Assembly (NCBI RefSeq): GCF_023656515.1
Contig: NZ_JAMOFV010000006.1
Span: forward strand, 4,211,001-4,275,000
Direction of reading: 5' to 3'
From: Clostridium swellfunianum
Lineage (GTDB): Bacteria > Bacillota > Clostridia > Clostridiales > Clostridiaceae
Length of the DNA stretch: 64,000 nucleotides
In this document: positions 52,718-64,000 of the stretch, one piece after another
Layout of the letters: each line of letters opens with the position of its first letter
Position numbering within the stretch: position 1 is the first letter of the stretch
Program-made: the position numbers and the translations under genes
The notes under the pieces: model-generated
Told to the model about the DNA's origin: nothing
The model's input: only the letters and a program-made list of their open reading frames with translations
Databases searched by the model: none

Positions 52718-54148
52718 TTAATTTTCGAATTGAACTGCCGAAGAAAACTTTCGAATATAAGGTACTCCTGAAGAAACGGTTAAAAGAGTCGAAGTTACAG
52801 CAACAGCTGCTACAGGTACAGCAACATATTTATCTTCTATCTTTTTACCATATGCTAAAAAATCATGTATCATGTAGTGTACTCCGTCTATTTTGCCAAG
52901 ATACATCATTACATGTCCTGGTGAAAAAATAGCTGCGCCAGGACTTAAATTATCTAATATCTTGTTTCTCTCTTCTACTGACTCTGTTTCATCAAATTTA
53001 TAGTGCTTACCGTGGCTACTTTCCTGATCGCCTGCATTTCGTGGAAGCATTATTCCAAAGGTCTTATAGATATCTGCAATAAAGCTTGAGCAATCTCTTC
53101 CGCTAAATTTATTGCCCCAATCATATTTTTCTCCCTGAAGCTTAAAGGCTTGTTTTATAATGTTTTCTCTAGTATAGGGCAGGTATCCTTCTACTATATC
53201 TTTTCCTTTAGCTATAAGTGATTCCTTAAACCCTAGATACCCTTCCTCAGTTTTTAAAGGCAAATTCAAAACATAATACTGTCTGTTATATTTATCAAAT
53301 ACTTCTCCATTAGCTACTAAAGATATTTTGTTTCCCATATTAAACACTTCATTATATTTATTATTTTCTTTAACATTCTTGTCTATAGTCACATGATTTC
53401 CAGTAACTATAACAAAATTTTCAGAATTTATATAGTCAAATACAGTTTTCTTATCCTTAGCAATTGCTATTCCTTCAGCTTTTACCCAACCTCTATAATT
53501 ATACGTTTGAATAAAATACCACTTTTTATCTTTGCTTTTGTGAAGGATAAGTACAGCCTCACAAGGCTCACAACTTGTCTCTTGAAATCTATCCAAGTTT
53601 GAATCTGCAGATTCATAAGTTCCTGCTTCGGTTGGAAATCCTCTAACTTGGAGCTTTTTTATGCTCATTCCATATTCTATTTTGTTTTCTTCTTTAATTC
53701 CTTCTAAGTTAGTGTTCTTAATAAGAGAATCTAAGAAATCTTTTTTTATTTGTTTGCCTTCATCATCTACTTTCATTTTATCTGTAAACTTATATTCTTT
53801 TATAAAAGCTGATAACTCTTTTTTACTTAAACTCTCTTTATATTGCTGAAGATTATAAACTGTATCAGCTTTTCTTATAGTTTCTTCATTAAATTGCTTA
53901 ATATCTTTACTATTCATAACAAGACCTTTGCCGTCATGTAGCTTAGACGTCCAAAAACTATAATTCAGCATTTTATTCTCAATTCCTGGTGTAATTATGC
54001 TATTTGACGGAAACTCCTCTAATCTTTTAATCATTCTTATATCTGTCATCCTAATCTCCCCTTTATTAAAAATATTGCAGCCGTTAAACATAAAAATAAA
54101 AAAACATATAAATATATATATTCTCTTATGGCTGATAAATAATTTCAT
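52718..54148 (-). CDS. SH3/NlpC-P60 cell-wall hydrolase lipoprotein
   Basis: 476 residues. A basic start, a hydrophobic stretch and the lipobox FNGC (C24) indicate a lipoprotein. An N-terminal helical region, a bacterial SH3-like region (about 165-270, KLQVRGFPTEAGTYES..YNYRGWVKAEG) and an NlpC/P60 domain (about 345-450) follow. Catalytic candidates are the Cys of GRDCSSFIADIY and the His of SPGHVMMYLG. The architecture recalls gamma-D-glutamyl-diamino acid endopeptidases of the YkfC/DVU_0896 type. RBS AAGGGGAA. Confidence 0.87.
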   Translation of the reverse strand: MKLFISHKRIYIFICFFIFMFNGCNIFNKGEIRMTDIRMIKRLEEFPSNSIITPGIENKMLNYSFWTSKLHDGKGLVMNSKDIKQFNEETIRKADTVYNLQQYKESLSKKELSAFIKEYKFTDKMKVDDEGKQIKKDFLDSLIKNTNLEGIKEENKIEYGMSIKKLQVRGFPTEAGTYESADSNLDRFQETSCEPCEAVLILHKSKDKKWYFIQTYNYRGWVKAEGIAIAKDKKTVFDYINSENFVIVTGNHVTIDKNVKENNKYNEVFNMGNKISLVANGEVFDKYNRQYYVLNLPLKTEEGYLGFKESLIAKGKDIVEGYLPYTRENIIKQAFKLQGEKYDWGNKFSGRDCSSFIADIYKTFGIMLPRNAGDQESSHGKHYKFDETESVEERNKILDNLSPGAAIFSPGHVMMYLGKIDGVHYMIHDFLAYGKKIEDKYVAVPVAAVAVTSTLLTVSSGVPYIRKFSSAVQFEN

Positions 54149-54347
54149 ATAATTTTCCCCTTATTAACAGCTTGTTTATATATAAATATTATATTCCTTA
54201 GTCTGGCATTAATAATACCTATGTTTTAATTAATTTCTAATAAGCACTAATACTAATGAATGTTTACTTGTTAACTTAATAATTTAATATTATAATTATT
54301 CATGCATAGCTAAATTAATAGCTTAAAATAAGCGGAGTGTGATAATC

Positions 54348-54947
54348 ATGGATTTAACTAAAGAAGAGCTTTTTAAGCTTCTAAATGAAACGATAAACTA
54401 CGATGATATAAAACTTACTGATATTCCTTGGGTAGATTTATATATGGACCAAGTAACTACTTTTTTTGACGAAAAGCTGAAGGACTTTAAGAGAGATAAG
54501 GACGATAAGATACTTACTAAAACAATGATAAACAATTATGCTAAAGCTAAGCTTTTAACCCCTGTTAAAGGAAAAAAGTACAGTAAGGAGCAGATGGTTC
54601 TACTTTCTCTTATATACAACCTAAAACAAGTATTGTCTATAAATGATATAAGCCTAGTACTAGCTCCAATCTTAGAAGGGCTTAATTTAAAAGATAACTC
54701 GGTTTCTCTCGAAAAAATATATAATGAAAATTTGGATATTAACAAACTTCAAGCAGATGAATTTTGCAGCTGGTTTACAAACAAACTAGATTTTTTATCT
54801 AACAAACTAAGTTCCTCCGAAACTGAAAACAAGGAAACTATGCTCCTTATCCTAATTGTTTTGATGCTTGTAAATTCAGCTAACACTCATAAAAGAATGG
54901 CTGAAAAAATAATAGATACCTATTTTAATTCTAAAAAAGAAAAATAA
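54348..54947 (+). CDS. DUF1836 domain protein
   Basis: 199 residues, all predicted helical, no membrane segments. The segment ILTKTMINNYAKAKLLTPVKGKKYSKEQMVLLSLIYNLKQVL looks like a MerR-like DNA-binding helix pair, as in DUF1836 proteins of Firmicutes (the segment is described, not a proof). A regulatory role is plausible but untested. The ATG at 54348 follows GGAGTG; the GTG at 54339 overlaps that site. Confidence 0.72.
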   Translation: MDLTKEELFKLLNETINYDDIKLTDIPWVDLYMDQVTTFFDEKLKDFKRDKDDKILTKTMINNYAKAKLLTPVKGKKYSKEQMVLLSLIYNLKQVLSINDISLVLAPILEGLNLKDNSVSLEKIYNENLDINKLQADEFCSWFTNKLDFLSNKLSSSETENKETMLLILIVLMLVNSANTHKRMAEKIIDTYFNSKKEK

Positions 54948-54979
54948 TATCTTTGGAACAAAAAGGTTTAGATTAAACA

Positions 54980-55432
54980 CTATTGTTCCTTTTCTCTAAA
55001 CCTTAATTGCACCTTGATTAGTCTAGGCGTAATTCTAATAACTACTAAGCTGCTGGTTAATTGCTCCTCAAATAAATCTTTTAGTATTTCATAAACATAA
55101 CTTTCAAAATTATAGATTACTATTCCACCTTTAAGCACTACAACATATTTGTTTCCTTTCTTCTCAAGATAAAGATTGTCCCATTCCTTAATATCATACC
55201 TATTGTTTTCAATATCAAGTACAATTCCTCTATTTATAATTATTTTTTTCAAACTATTATATTGATCCCTAAGCTGTAAATTCTGAATTTCTAGTTTTCC
55301 AAGCTTTTCTTCATTTGTCTTAAATATTTCTTTTTCCTGTTCTATTTCCCGGGAAAGTTTTAGTTTTTTTTCTTCGAGCTTACTAAATTCATTTTCTTTT
55401 TGTTTTATATAGTATTTATTTAAATTTTTCAT
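54980..55432 (-). CDS. Coiled-coil protein of unknown function
   Basis: 150 residues. The first 60 form a charged coiled coil (KQKENEFSKLEEKKLKLSRE, and onward). The last 80 look alpha/beta (NKYVVVLKGGIVIYNFESYVYEILK). There is no signal or membrane segment and no recognised family. It is divergent from the small coiled-coil gene at 55496, only 63 nt away, so a paired function is possible. RBS GGATGG, weak. Confidence 0.55.
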   Translation of the reverse strand: MKNLNKYYIKQKENEFSKLEEKKLKLSREIEQEKEIFKTNEEKLGKLEIQNLQLRDQYNSLKKIIINRGIVLDIENNRYDIKEWDNLYLEKKGNKYVVVLKGGIVIYNFESYVYEILKDLFEEQLTSSLVVIRITPRLIKVQLRFREKEQ

Positions 55433-55495
55433 ATACTTATACCATCCTGTTAGGTTTTTATATAAAATTACGATTATATTATTAGGTGATATTAT

Positions 55496-55786
55496 ATGGA
55501 TAAATTATTAATTACTCTAAGCGAAATTTTGATTTATATTAAGAATTTTTTCTATAAAACTTATAAAAAAGCTTCTTTTATGTTCAGCAAACAATTAACA
55601 CTTCAAAAAATGTATGAACCACTAAAAGAAAATAGAATTAAAATCATTGAGGAACTTTCATTAAAGCTAACTATTTTAAAAAAAGAAAATAATAGCCTGA
55701 CCAAAAGAATTGAAAAACTTGAAGTAGAAAATAGCTTATTAAAAGATAAACTCTCAGCCATCCAGGAACTGCTTCTAAAAAAGTAG
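55496..55786 (+). CDS. Small coiled-coil protein of unknown function
   Basis: 96 residues. A possibly amphipathic N-terminal stretch (LLITLSEILIYIKNFFYKTY) precedes a C-terminal leucine-heptad coiled coil (ENNSLTKRIEKLEVENSLLK). It could sit at the membrane surface as a scaffold. No family recognised. RBS AGGTGAT. It shares a 63-nt divergent promoter region with the gene at 55432. Confidence 0.55.
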   Translation: MDKLLITLSEILIYIKNFFYKTYKKASFMFSKQLTLQKMYEPLKENRIKIIEELSLKLTILKKENNSLTKRIEKLEVENSLLKDKLSAIQELLLKK

Positions 55787-55899
55787 CATGTGTTATAGAT
55801 AATGGGCTTCTCTTTAGTTAATACTATGTTCAGTATAGCATAAAAGTTATTCATCTGATAATTCTTTTAGTGCAAAAATTAATTACAGAGGTGCCGCCT

Positions 55900-57351
55900 A
55901 TGTTTGACAATATTCAAGAAAACAAAACCTTTAAAAATTTGTATAATGGTGAATGGATTGTATCTAAATCCGGCAATACGATAGATATATATTCTCCAAA
56001 TGATAACTCTTGTATAGGAAAAGTTCAGGCTTTTGAAAAAGAAGAAGTGAATAAAACTATTGAAAATTCACGACAGTCTCAAAAGTTATGGGCAGATACT
56101 CCTATAAATGAAAGAGCGTCTATTTTACATAAGACAGCTGAGCTTTTAGAAGATAACTTAGAAGAATTATCTCAGCTTCTTCAAATGGAAATAGCCAAAG
56201 ATAAAGAGTCCTCAGCTTCTGAGATAAGAAGAACAGCAGATTTTATACGCTTTACCGCCGATGAGGGAAAACACATGGAAGGTGAAACTATATTTCCTGA
56301 TAATTTTCCAGGATATAAAAGAGATAGAGTTTCCATTGTAAATAGAATCCCTATAGGTGTTGTACTTGCTATTTCTCCTTTTAATTATCCTATCAATCTT
56401 TCAGCTTCAAAGCTTGCCCCAGCTTTGATTGCAGGCAACAGCGTAATACTAAAGCCGCCTACTCAAGGTGCTTTAAGTGCTCTACATCTCGCTGAAATAT
56501 TTAATAGGGCTGGACTTCCAAGTGGTGTTTTAAACACTGTTACTGGAAAAAGCTCTGAAATAGGCGATTATATTGTTTCTCATGAAGATATAAATTTTAT
56601 CAATTTCACAGGTAGCACAGAGGTAGGTAAGCATATTGCAAAAGTAGCAGGCAAGGTTCCAATGTTGATGGAACTAGGTGGTAAGGATGCTGCCATAGTA
56701 CTTGAGGATGCAGATGTGGGTGAAGCAGCAAAGCAAATTGTTGCTGGAGCTTACAGCTACTCTGGTCAGCGTTGTACGGCTGTTAAAAGAGTCCTCGCTG
56801 TAGATAAAATCGCTGACACGCTTATTGCAGAAATGAATTGCTTAATAAGTAAGCTTAAGGTCGGATCTCCACTAGAAGGGGCTCAGATTACTCCACTTAT
56901 CAATAATGAAGCGGCAAATTTTGTTCAAGAACTTATTGATGATGCTATTTCTAAAGGGGCAAAACTTATAATAGGAAACAAAAGAAACAATAACTTAATG
57001 TATCCTTCTCTCTTTGACTATGTAACTACAGATATGAGGCTTGCTTGGGAAGAGCCTTTTGGCCCAATACTTCCTGTAATCCGAGTTAAAAACACTAATG
57101 AAGCAATTCAAATCTCAAATGCATCGCAATACGGGCTTCAAGCATCTGTGTTTACAAGTAGTATAAAAGACGCCTTTTATATTGCAAATAAACTTGAAGT
57201 TGGAACTGTTCATATAAATAGCAAAACAGAAAGAGGTCCTGATCATTTCCCTTTCCTTGGTGTAAAAGCTTCAGGAATGGGTACTCAAGGCATTAGATAT
57301 AGTATAGAAGCTATGAGTCGACCCAAGTCTGTAGTTTTAAACATAAACTAA
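55900..57351 (+). CDS. gapN: NADP-dependent glyceraldehyde-3-phosphate dehydrogenase (non-phosphorylating)
   Basis: 483 residues, aldehyde dehydrogenase superfamily. Catalytic C292 (SGQRCTAVKR) and general base E258 (LMELGGKDAA) are in place, with Rossmann motif NFTGSTEVG. Sequence along the length matches GapN rather than other ALDHs (FPDNFPGYKRDR, FNYPINLSASK, KTERGPDHFPFLGVKASG). It oxidises glyceraldehyde-3-phosphate to 3-phosphoglycerate and makes NADPH without ATP. The ATG at 55900 follows AGAGGTG; the TTG-type start at 55870 adds 10 residues without a site. Confidence 0.93.
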   Translation: MFDNIQENKTFKNLYNGEWIVSKSGNTIDIYSPNDNSCIGKVQAFEKEEVNKTIENSRQSQKLWADTPINERASILHKTAELLEDNLEELSQLLQMEIAKDKESSASEIRRTADFIRFTADEGKHMEGETIFPDNFPGYKRDRVSIVNRIPIGVVLAISPFNYPINLSASKLAPALIAGNSVILKPPTQGALSALHLAEIFNRAGLPSGVLNTVTGKSSEIGDYIVSHEDINFINFTGSTEVGKHIAKVAGKVPMLMELGGKDAAIVLEDADVGEAAKQIVAGAYSYSGQRCTAVKRVLAVDKIADTLIAEMNCLISKLKVGSPLEGAQITPLINNEAANFVQELIDDAISKGAKLIIGNKRNNNLMYPSLFDYVTTDMRLAWEEPFGPILPVIRVKNTNEAIQISNASQYGLQASVFTSSIKDAFYIANKLEVGTVHINSKTERGPDHFPFLGVKASGMGTQGIRYSIEAMSRPKSVVLNIN

Positions 57352-57364
57352 AATAATGCTAAAA

Positions 57365-57398
57365 AGCCTTCTGCATTACTATCATTTTGCAGAAGGCT
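57365..57398. terminator. Bidirectional terminator
   Basis: An 11-bp perfect stem AGCCTTCTGCA/TGCAGAAGGCT between convergent gapN and plsC genes; A and T tracts outside. Confidence 0.8.
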
Positions 57399-57403
57399 CT
57401 ATT

Positions 57404-58126
57404 TTACCCGTTTAATTCATCTAAATTCTTTTGTATAATTGCTTTCACATGCTCCGATAAATTATTCTGCTCTTCTTTGCTTAAGGATTTAGTATTTATC
57501 GGCTTTGATATTATCAAATCTACTTCTACTGGCTTTGTCTTTTTACCATTTTGTGATTCAAACATTTTATAGGTTCCGTTTATTGTTACTGGAACTATAG
57601 GTACTCCCGCTTTTAAAGCAAGCTTCATAGCGCCCTTCTTGAATTCACCCATATCTGGCCCCTTGCTTCTTGTTCCTTCAGGATAAATAGCCATACAATA
57701 GCCTTTCTTTAAATTTTCTGTACCTTCTAATATAGCCTTCACTGAAGCTCTAGGATCTTCTCTATCCATAAAAACACTATGCTGCTGTTTCATCCAATAG
57801 CTTACAAGTGGAAAACTCTCAAGTTCCTTCTTAGCTATAAATCCAATAGGCTTATGGATATATCCAGCTAGAACTAATACATCAAAATTGCCTTGATGAT
57901 TGCCAACAAAAACACAGCTTCCTTCAGGAATATTCTCTTCACCAGTTATCTTAACAGTGGAACCTGTTGCCACTACTAAGCTAGTTGCAAGTTTCCATAA
58001 CTCCTCATATGCATATTTATCTATTTCTTCAGGTGTCATCTTCTTTTTTAGGATTTGGAATTTAGTCTTCTTCACAAATAATTTAATAAGAAAATAAATA
58101 CCGTAAATTAACCACAAGTATGGCAT
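57404..58126 (-). CDS. plsC: 1-acylglycerol-3-phosphate O-acyltransferase
   Basis: 240 residues. An N-terminal membrane helix precedes the HX4D motif VGNHQGNFDVL and the second motif IYPEGTRSKG, the LPLAT/PlsC catalytic pair. It makes phosphatidic acid from lysophosphatidic acid at the membrane. RBS AAGGGGG. Monocistronic. Confidence 0.92.
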   Translation of the reverse strand: MPYLWLIYGIYFLIKLFVKKTKFQILKKKMTPEEIDKYAYEELWKLATSLVVATGSTVKITGEENIPEGSCVFVGNHQGNFDVLVLAGYIHKPIGFIAKKELESFPLVSYWMKQQHSVFMDREDPRASVKAILEGTENLKKGYCMAIYPEGTRSKGPDMGEFKKGAMKLALKAGVPIVPVTINGTYKMFESQNGKKTKPVEVDLIISKPINTKSLSKEEQNNLSEHVKAIIQKNLDELNG

Positions 58127-58275
58127 AGTTGTCCCCCTTAAATCTATGTTGTATTAGATAATCACAATTTCTTTCTAATATACATCATTATACTAACATA
58201 TATACTTTATTGCAACACCGCAGCATATATGTTAGTATGTATAAAGATGTTTGAATCTCTAAATAGGAGGTATTT

Positions 58276-59133
58276 ATGAAGTTCATTAAAGGTTATTTAA
58301 AATATACATTAGTATTGTTGATATTAATTTTAACTCTTTCAGGCTGCACTCAGTCAAGCACTAATACACCTATAAACTCCCAGGATAAATCCCTAATGCT
58401 TATTCATTATATAGATGTAGGTCAAGCTGACAGCATCTTAATACAGGTTAATGGTAAGAATATGCTTATTGATGCAGGAAATAGAGGTGATGCCGATACT
58501 GTTATCTCATACCTTCAAAAACAGGGAGTAAAAAAACTCGATTACGTTATAGCTACTCACCCTCATGAGGATCATATAGGAGCTATGAGTGATATAATTA
58601 AAAAATTTCCTATTAGTGAATTTTATGCACCAAAGAAAACTGCTTCAACTAAAACTTTTGAAAACATGATTAATGCTTTAAATGGAAAGAAGATAATTGC
58701 TGCAAGAGCTGATGTAACACTAGACCTTGGAGAAAATACCGAAGCTGTGCTTTTGGCTCCAAATAACAATAACTATGAAGACATAAACAACTACTCTGCG
58801 GTTTTAAAGCTTAAATATGGAAGCAATAAATTTTTGTTTATGGGGGATGCTGAAAAATTAAGTGAAAAAGAAATTCTAAATACAAATTCGGATATTTCAG
58901 CAGATGTAATTAAGGTCGGTCATCATGGAAGCACTACTTCCTCTTCAAAGGAATTTCTTGATAAAGCTGCTCCTAAAATTGTAGTAATAAGTGTTGGGAA
59001 AGATAACGACTATGGCCACCCGCACAAAGAAACCTTGGCTGAATTTAAGAAAAGAGGATATACGGTATATAGAACTGATATAGACAGTACAATTGTACTT
59101 CAATCTGATGGCAAAAATATAAAAAAGAGATAA
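58276..59133 (+). CDS. Secreted ComEC/Rec2-like metallo-beta-lactamase-fold lipoprotein
   Basis: 285 residues. A lipobox LSGC (C24) marks a lipoprotein. The MBL metal site is THPHEDHIG, with KFLFMGDAEK and VGHHGSTTSSS completing it. It corresponds to the soluble C-terminal domain of ComEC, here as a stand-alone surface protein. It lacks the competence channel domain. A nuclease-type role in extracellular DNA handling is possible but unproven. RBS AGGAGG. Confidence 0.88.
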   Translation: MKFIKGYLKYTLVLLILILTLSGCTQSSTNTPINSQDKSLMLIHYIDVGQADSILIQVNGKNMLIDAGNRGDADTVISYLQKQGVKKLDYVIATHPHEDHIGAMSDIIKKFPISEFYAPKKTASTKTFENMINALNGKKIIAARADVTLDLGENTEAVLLAPNNNNYEDINNYSAVLKLKYGSNKFLFMGDAEKLSEKEILNTNSDISADVIKVGHHGSTTSSSKEFLDKAAPKIVVISVGKDNDYGHPHKETLAEFKKRGYTVYRTDIDSTIVLQSDGKNIKKR

Positions 59134-59138
59134 GAAAT

Positions 59139-59170
59139 AGCCCAGCAGAGTTTATTCTACTGGGCTTTTA
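59139..59170. terminator. Bidirectional terminator
   Basis: AGCCCAG.AGA/TCT.CTGGGCT stem followed by TTTTA; between convergent genes. Confidence 0.75.
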
Positions 59171-59172
59171 AT

Positions 59173-61620
59173 CTATTCTTCCTTCCAAATATCTGCAAAA
59201 TTTATAATATTAAGCGGATGAACCTTTAAACCTTTAACTGAATCTCTATAAGCATATGAGACACAAATATTAGACAATGGTACCCAAGCTGCATCCTCCA
59301 TTACTATATTTTCCAGTTTGCATAATAATTCCCTATATTTATATGGGTTTTTGGTTTTCTTAGCTTTATCAATAAGCTTCATTAGTTCTGGATTGTTATA
59401 TCTACTCCTGTTTGACGAATTATTTATATCAATAAGCGGCTCGATAAAGTTATCTGCAGTTCCTGAATCTCCTAGCCAGCCATAAGTAAATAAATCACTC
59501 TTTCTAAAAGATTCCTCATCATAATACTTTGCTCCATTAACTTCCATAGTTCTTAGTTCAATTCCTATTTCCTTTAGGTTTTCCTTAAGTACCACTGCCA
59601 ACCTTGAATGAAATCCTGTATTTCCTCCATTGCTAGATATCTGTAAAGTTAGAGTACCTGAGCTAATGCCGCTTTTTCTGATAAGCTCTTTTGCTTTACT
59701 TAAATTTCTTCCGTAGGTAATTAAGCTTGGATTGTTTAAAATACTTGCCGGGAATACTCCCTTTGAAACTATTTCAAACCCTCCTAAAGCTTCTTTAATT
59801 ATTCTATCCTTATCTACACAGCAGTTTATAGCTTGTCTAGCAAATTTATTCTTTATTATAGGATTATTACTTCTATAGTTAAAGGCAATAAATCTAAGTC
59901 CTATACACTGTGATAAATCCGTTTTATAGTTTTTTTCTCTTATTCTATCAATATTTGAAGCATTAACTGTTATATAGTCCAAATTCCCTTTTTCAAACTG
60001 TTCAAAAGTATCTTCAATATCACATATAATCCTTATACTATTAACTAGTGCTTCACCAAGATCAAAGCCATCAAATTTCTCTAAAATAATTTCATTAGTT
60101 GCTTTATCCCAATCTGCAAACTTATACGGTCCTGCCCCTACAGGCTTTAACTGTAAATTGTTAAATTCTTCTTTAGGTAAGATTGAGCATGAGCAATGAG
60201 CTAAATTATTGATAAATGAACTGTACGGATACTTCAATACTATTTTTAAATTATAGTCGCCATTTACGATAATACCTGCAACTTCATTTGTTTTTTCGCT
60301 ATAAAATTCTTCAGCACCCCTGACCATAGACAAGAACCATCTATTAGGCGAATCCAACTTCTTGCTTAATAGCCTTTCAAAGGTGTACTTAACATCTCTT
60401 GCTGTTATATTTCTGCCATTATGAAATTTCATATTTTTTCTTAAATTAAAGTTCCAAGTTAAGTTGTCGCTTTCAATATGCCAAGTCTTTGCTATAGCAC
60501 TTATTACCTCAGTTCCGGGACCAAATTGTACTAGTCCAAGGTTAATAGCTGTTAAAACATTAGAATCGTTTATTTCTGTTGCCATAGCTGGGTCTAGGGC
60601 TTTTAGAGCAGCTGCTGCCATTGTGAAACTTGTTTTTTGAATATCCTTATCTAATCTTTCTATTTCAGATAACATATTTAGGTTAGTAATTGTCTGTTTA
60701 AGATTGTTTAACGCAGCCTTTTGCCTATCAGCATTTACAGATATATTTTCATTAAAAGCCCTTACTTTTTCTGACACCTGCACCATTTCATCAATTACAG
60801 AAATTAGGTTTTGATTTTTATCTACTTGCTGCTTTACCGCGCCGCTTATTTGATTTGAAATTATTTTTGTTCTCTCAACAGATTCCATCATATCATTTAT
60901 TGCTCGTCCAGCATTTTCAGCTATCGTAGTACTCTCTAAAACTTTTTCTGTACCATCCATTATTATATTTAATGTATCTTCTGTTACTTCAGTTATTTCT
61001 GTTACTATGCGATCTATTTCATCTGCAGACTTTGAACTATTCTCTGCAAGTTTTTTTACTTCACCGGCTACTACCGCAAAACCTCTTCCTGCTTCTCCAG
61101 CCCGGGCAGCCTCTATATTCGCATTTAAAGAAAGTAAATGTGTGGTTTTTGCTATACCTTTAATAGTATCTAATATTACCTTTATTTTATTAGATTTCTC
61201 AGCTAACTCAATGATTGTTCCTTTCATATTTTCAACTGTGTTCTGTACTGTCTCAATACTTGAAATAACGTTATTTACAGATACTTGTCCTATTTTAGCT
61301 CTATTTAAAGTATCCTCAATGACCTTCATTGTCTCATCAGCACCAGCATTAACTTCTTCTGAAAAAGCTCCAACCTCAGAAGAAACATCTACAGTTTTTA
61401 AAATATGCTCACTGTGTTTTTCCATCTCCATATTTATATCTTCGACAGACCTAATAAGTATTTCTGTAACTTCGAGTGCTTCTTCAGCTTCACTCGAAAC
61501 TCTTTTAGCAACTATGTTTTGATAGACTTGCCTATTTATCCCCTTAGGCCTGACTGTCTTCTCAAAAGTATTTGTTAAAGCAAGCTCTGGCTCTTCTAGC
61601 CTTTTCCTTTTAAAGAACAT
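59173..61620 (-). CDS. Methyl-accepting chemotaxis domain fused to a peptide-binding (SBP_bac_5) domain
   Basis: 815 residues with no signal peptide and no membrane segment. Residues about 40-330 form an MCP signalling coiled coil with the conserved hairpin tip ([23 protein letters not shown] in parts: [31 protein letters not shown]). About 335-815 is an OppA/DppA-like binding domain ([53 protein letters not shown]). The order, receptor first and binding domain last, with both in the cytoplasm, is unusual. It could sense a peptide or metabolite inside the cell and signal to CheA. RBS AGGGGGA. Confidence 0.88.
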   Translation of the reverse strand: MFFKRKRLEEPELALTNTFEKTVRPKGINRQVYQNIVAKRVSSEAEEALEVTEILIRSVEDINMEMEKHSEHILKTVDVSSEVGAFSEEVNAGADETMKVIEDTLNRAKIGQVSVNNVISSIETVQNTVENMKGTIIELAEKSNKIKVILDTIKGIAKTTHLLSLNANIEAARAGEAGRGFAVVAGEVKKLAENSSKSADEIDRIVTEITEVTEDTLNIIMDGTEKVLESTTIAENAGRAINDMMESVERTKIISNQISGAVKQQVDKNQNLISVIDEMVQVSEKVRAFNENISVNADRQKAALNNLKQTITNLNMLSEIERLDKDIQKTSFTMAAAALKALDPAMATEINDSNVLTAINLGLVQFGPGTEVISAIAKTWHIESDNLTWNFNLRKNMKFHNGRNITARDVKYTFERLLSKKLDSPNRWFLSMVRGAEEFYSEKTNEVAGIIVNGDYNLKIVLKYPYSSFINNLAHCSCSILPKEEFNNLQLKPVGAGPYKFADWDKATNEIILEKFDGFDLGEALVNSIRIICDIEDTFEQFEKGNLDYITVNASNIDRIREKNYKTDLSQCIGLRFIAFNYRSNNPIIKNKFARQAINCCVDKDRIIKEALGGFEIVSKGVFPASILNNPSLITYGRNLSKAKELIRKSGISSGTLTLQISSNGGNTGFHSRLAVVLKENLKEIGIELRTMEVNGAKYYDEESFRKSDLFTYGWLGDSGTADNFIEPLIDINNSSNRSRYNNPELMKLIDKAKKTKNPYKYRELLCKLENIVMEDAAWVPLSNICVSYAYRDSVKGLKVHPLNIINFADIWKEE

Positions 61621-61765
61621 ATAAATCCCCCTAGTTCTTAAATCTTACATAGTTTATCAATTTTTTTACAGTACATCAATTTTATAGTTATATATTCATA
61701 TAATAGCATATTTTTTTGCATTTCTCTATATTTTATTAAAAAAATAGATTTTTCGTCAAATACAT

Positions 61766-61799
61766 AACAAAAAAACACTAAGTAAATACTTAGTGTTTT
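61766..61799 (-). terminator. rRNA operon terminator
   Basis: AAAACACTAAGT/ACTTAGTGTTTT (12 bp) with a 4-nt loop, followed on the minus strand by a T run, directly after the 5S gene. Confidence 0.85.
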
Positions 61800-61801
61800 C
61801 A

Positions 61802-61918
61802 ACCTGGCAACGTCCTACTCTTCCACTCAGTCTCCCGAGCAGTACCATCGGCGCTGAGAAGCTTAACCATCGTGTTCGGAATGGGAACGGGTGTAACCTT
61901 CTCGCCATCATCACCAGA
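61802..61918 (-). rRNA. 5S ribosomal RNA
   Basis: On the minus strand the gene opens CTGGTGATGATGGCGAGAAGG, contains CCCATTCCGAACACGATGG and GCGCCGATGGTACTGC, and ends GGACGTTGCCAGG, the standard Firmicute 5S features. Ends are accurate to a few nt. Confidence 0.96.
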
Positions 61919-61922
61919 TAAA

Positions 61923-61997
61923 TGGCTCCGTGGAGAGGACTCGAACCTCCAACCCTTCGGTTAACAGCCGAATGCTCCGCCATTGAGCTACCACGGA
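61923..61997 (-). tRNA. tRNA-Asn (anticodon GTT)
   Basis: 75 nt with 7-bp acceptor stem TCCGTGG/CCACGGA, D arm AGCTCAATGGCGGAGC-like, anticodon stem-loop TTCGGCTGTTAACCGAA with GTT, T arm GGTTCGAGTCC, and an encoded CCA end. It lies between 23S and 5S. Confidence 0.96.
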
Positions 61998-62049
61998 ATA
62001 TGTAGAAAGAATTTTGTTCTTTCAAAATTGCACAGATTAAAATATATTT

Positions 62050-64000
<1,951 letters not shown>

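Overview
The window is AT-rich, Gram-positive, strictly anaerobic-looking DNA from a Clostridium-type Firmicute. The evidence is the low G+C content, strong AGGAGG ribosome binding sites, T-box and c-di-AMP riboswitch leaders, pyruvate formate-lyase, a GapN-type glyceraldehyde-3-phosphate dehydrogenase, a ferredoxin-type thioredoxin reductase and no respiratory chain. No phage, transposase or CRISPR array was seen. Coordinates follow the start codon best supported by a ribosome binding site, so several differ from the longest open frame.

Layout. 1-2.8 kb: start of pflB (minus) and a Fur-boxed feoA-feoB-small Cys-rich protein operon. 2.8-9 kb: RNase H-like nuclease, T-box-controlled argS, a secreted NlpC/P60 hydrolase, a zinc-ribbon protein, a nitroreductase and a 47-residue protein. 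9-16 kb: CLC chloride channel/antiporter, then pucR-speF-potE for ornithine decarboxylation and putrescine export. 16-20 kb: an HMA/membrane/cupredoxin fusion (copper handling), an orphan histidine kinase and shikimate kinase. 20-29 kb: two LysR regulators, a CoA-disulfide reductase/rhodanese, a siroheme sulfite reductase-like protein, a YeiH-type transporter and a FecCD-type ABC importer. 29-39.3 kb: a thiol/selenol redox island with FFTR-like flavoprotein, thioredoxin, polyferredoxin, CcdA, a MerT-like protein, rhodanese, thioredoxin-like protein, ArsR, classical TrxB, a two-component system and a glutaredoxin. 39.4-51.6 kb: riboswitch-controlled LysM/M23 hydrolase, NiFe hydrogenase with a cytochrome b5-like partner, phosphoesterase, MltG, a second YeiH protein, a CorC-type protein and PepD. 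51.8-61.6 kb: PhzF, an SH3/NlpC lipoprotein, coiled-coil unknowns, GapN, PlsC, a ComEC-like secreted beta-lactamase-fold protein and a chemotaxis-receptor/peptide-binding-protein fusion. 61.7-64 kb: the end of an rRNA operon (23S, tRNA-Asn, 5S, minus strand).

The most notable content is the redox island. Two of its genes are interrupted by an in-frame UGA where a selenocysteine would sit: a MerT-like membrane protein whose Cys-Cys pair reads Cys-Sec, directly downstream of ccdA, and a glutaredoxin whose CxxC reads UxxC. The promoters of trxA and of the polyferredoxin gene carry the same TACC-N7-GGTATGT element at exactly the same distance from the -10 box. Together these suggest a regulated electron route from ferredoxin through FFTR and thioredoxin to membrane thiol/selenol proteins, perhaps for metal or metalloid stress. 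That pathway is inference; the UGA codons, motifs and promoter elements are read directly from the sequence.
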